The notes under the pieces were generated by a model, which saw only the letters and a program-made list of their open reading frames with translations, did no database searches and was not told the DNA's origin. A stretch of 64,000 nt of DNA from Marinobacter alexandrii (GTDB taxonomy: Bacteria > Bacteroidota > Bacteroidia > Cytophagales > Cyclobacteriaceae), in the NCBI GenBank assembly GCA_039984955.1, contig JBDWTN010000005.1, forward strand, positions 186,001 through 250,000. The letters run 5' to 3'. This document shows positions 63,633 through 64,000 of the stretch, piece after piece (position 1 is the first letter of the stretch; the number at the start of each line of letters is the position of its first letter). The position numbers were made by a program, and so were the translations under genes.

Positions 63633-64000
63633 TTAATTCATTCCTCCACCATTTCCAGTATCAAATGTATCATCGATTGTTCCATCACCTCCATTTCCAT
63701 CTCCATCACCTCCTGTTCCTCCTCCATTGGAGGAGCTGCAACTAATTATACTAATTGACTTGGTGGGAGTGTAAAGGAATGTACTGCAGTTATCTGTGTA
63801 TTCGCCACGTATCTCAATGTTAAATGGTGTTCCTTGATATCTAAATGCATCCTCTGGCAGCTCACCTGATCTTGAGTTGCTAAATTCAATCCATTGTCCT
63901 GCGTAGTTTTTGTATTCAAGCTTAGCATTTCTGTAGCCAGGTTCTTGACACACAGCACCCGTACCATCAGAATTGATGGTTACCCAAACATATGGATAGG
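63633..64000 (-). CDS. C-terminal part of a hypothetical protein with Gly/Asp-rich tail (5' end outside window)
   Basis: The frame is open from the right edge to the stop at 63633, so the Met-like codons at 63953 are internal. The visible 122 residues contain a small beta-rich portion with two or three cysteines (AVCQEPGYRNAKLEYKNYAG, DNCSTF). A low-complexity tail of alternating GGG and DGDG ends NGGGMN. The tail could be a flexible linker or Ca2+-binding. The family is not recognised. It probably leads the operon into the barrel gene. Confidence 0.6.
   Translation of the reverse strand, partial: YPYVWVTINSDGTGAVCQEPGYRNAKLEYKNYAGQWIEFSNSRSGELPEDAFRYQGTPFNIEIRGEYTDNCSTFLYTPTKSISIISCSSSNGGGTGGDGDGNGGDGTIDDTFDTGNGGGMN

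Overview
The window reads as one contiguous piece of a Bacteroidota chromosome, most likely a marine gliding or adherent Cytophagales-type bacterium (inference). Several things point there. Four large surface proteins carry type IX secretion (T9SS) C-terminal sorting domains. There is a PorP/SprF-family protein. Two SusC-like TonB receptors carry N-terminal carboxypeptidase-regulatory domains. Promoters match the Bacteroidetes -7 consensus TAnnTTTG, with an upstream TTG in three cases. Most genes lack obvious Shine-Dalgarno sites. The long form of IspG and the thrS-infC-rpmI-rplT order fit as well. I see no insertion sequence, prophage, CRISPR array or rRNA. Base composition looks evenly AT-rich. 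One tRNA (Asp, GTC) is present.

Layout. 1-8 kb holds a broken-in outer-membrane-type protein, a MacB/FtsX permease, a secreted protein of the 'asparagine synthetase B' annotation family, MiaE with a porin, then Nif3 with a C4 zinc-ribbon coiled-coil protein. 8-10.4 kb is the accA operon followed by tRNA-Asp. 10.5-23.1 kb is dominated by two giant divergent T9SS cargo genes, a 2018-residue glycine-rich/lectin-cassette protein and a 1991-residue aspartate-rich thrombospondin-type-3 protein. They are separated by 488 bp. 23.2-27.6 kb is the translation operon (TPR lipoprotein, ThrRS, IF-3, L35, L20). 27.6-35.6 kb holds a LexA-like XRE-S24 repressor with a small partner, a glycosyltransferase, lipoproteins, a GDSL hydrolase, an acyl-CoA oxidase-like flavoprotein, a GNAT protein, a class III cyclase and an MmcQ/YjbR protein.

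35.7-42.6 kb is a metal-uptake-like block. It holds a TonB receptor with a CGVC plug motif, a convergent outer-membrane protein, a Fur/Zur-type regulator, a histidine-bearing TonB receptor and a lipoprotein. A shared operator, TGCAA-N5-TTGCA, lies at the regulator promoter and twice at the lipoprotein promoter. 43-50 kb holds YjdM, a 1618-residue BNR/PKD/LamG T9SS cargo, a barrel protein and a lectin-fold lipoprotein. 50.4-57.3 kb holds IspG with an SDR enzyme, an MlaE/MlaF pair and a large FtsX permease. 57.4-62.3 kb is an operon of a PKD-rich type-B T9SS cargo and its PorP/SprF partner, preceded by a 15-bp perfect inverted repeat that contains the promoter. The window ends in a paralogue of the 48-kb barrel protein and a gene cut off by the window edge.

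The most noteworthy observations are the self-consistent Zur-like regulon, the nested palindrome at the type-B cargo/PorP operon, the apparent ATC start codon of infC behind a good Shine-Dalgarno, the autocleavage-competent XRE-S24 repressor with its palindrome, the cassette architecture of the giant adhesin-like proteins, and the pair of paralogous barrel proteins that each sit beside a T9SS cargo gene. I did not find a wholly unknown defence or mobile system.
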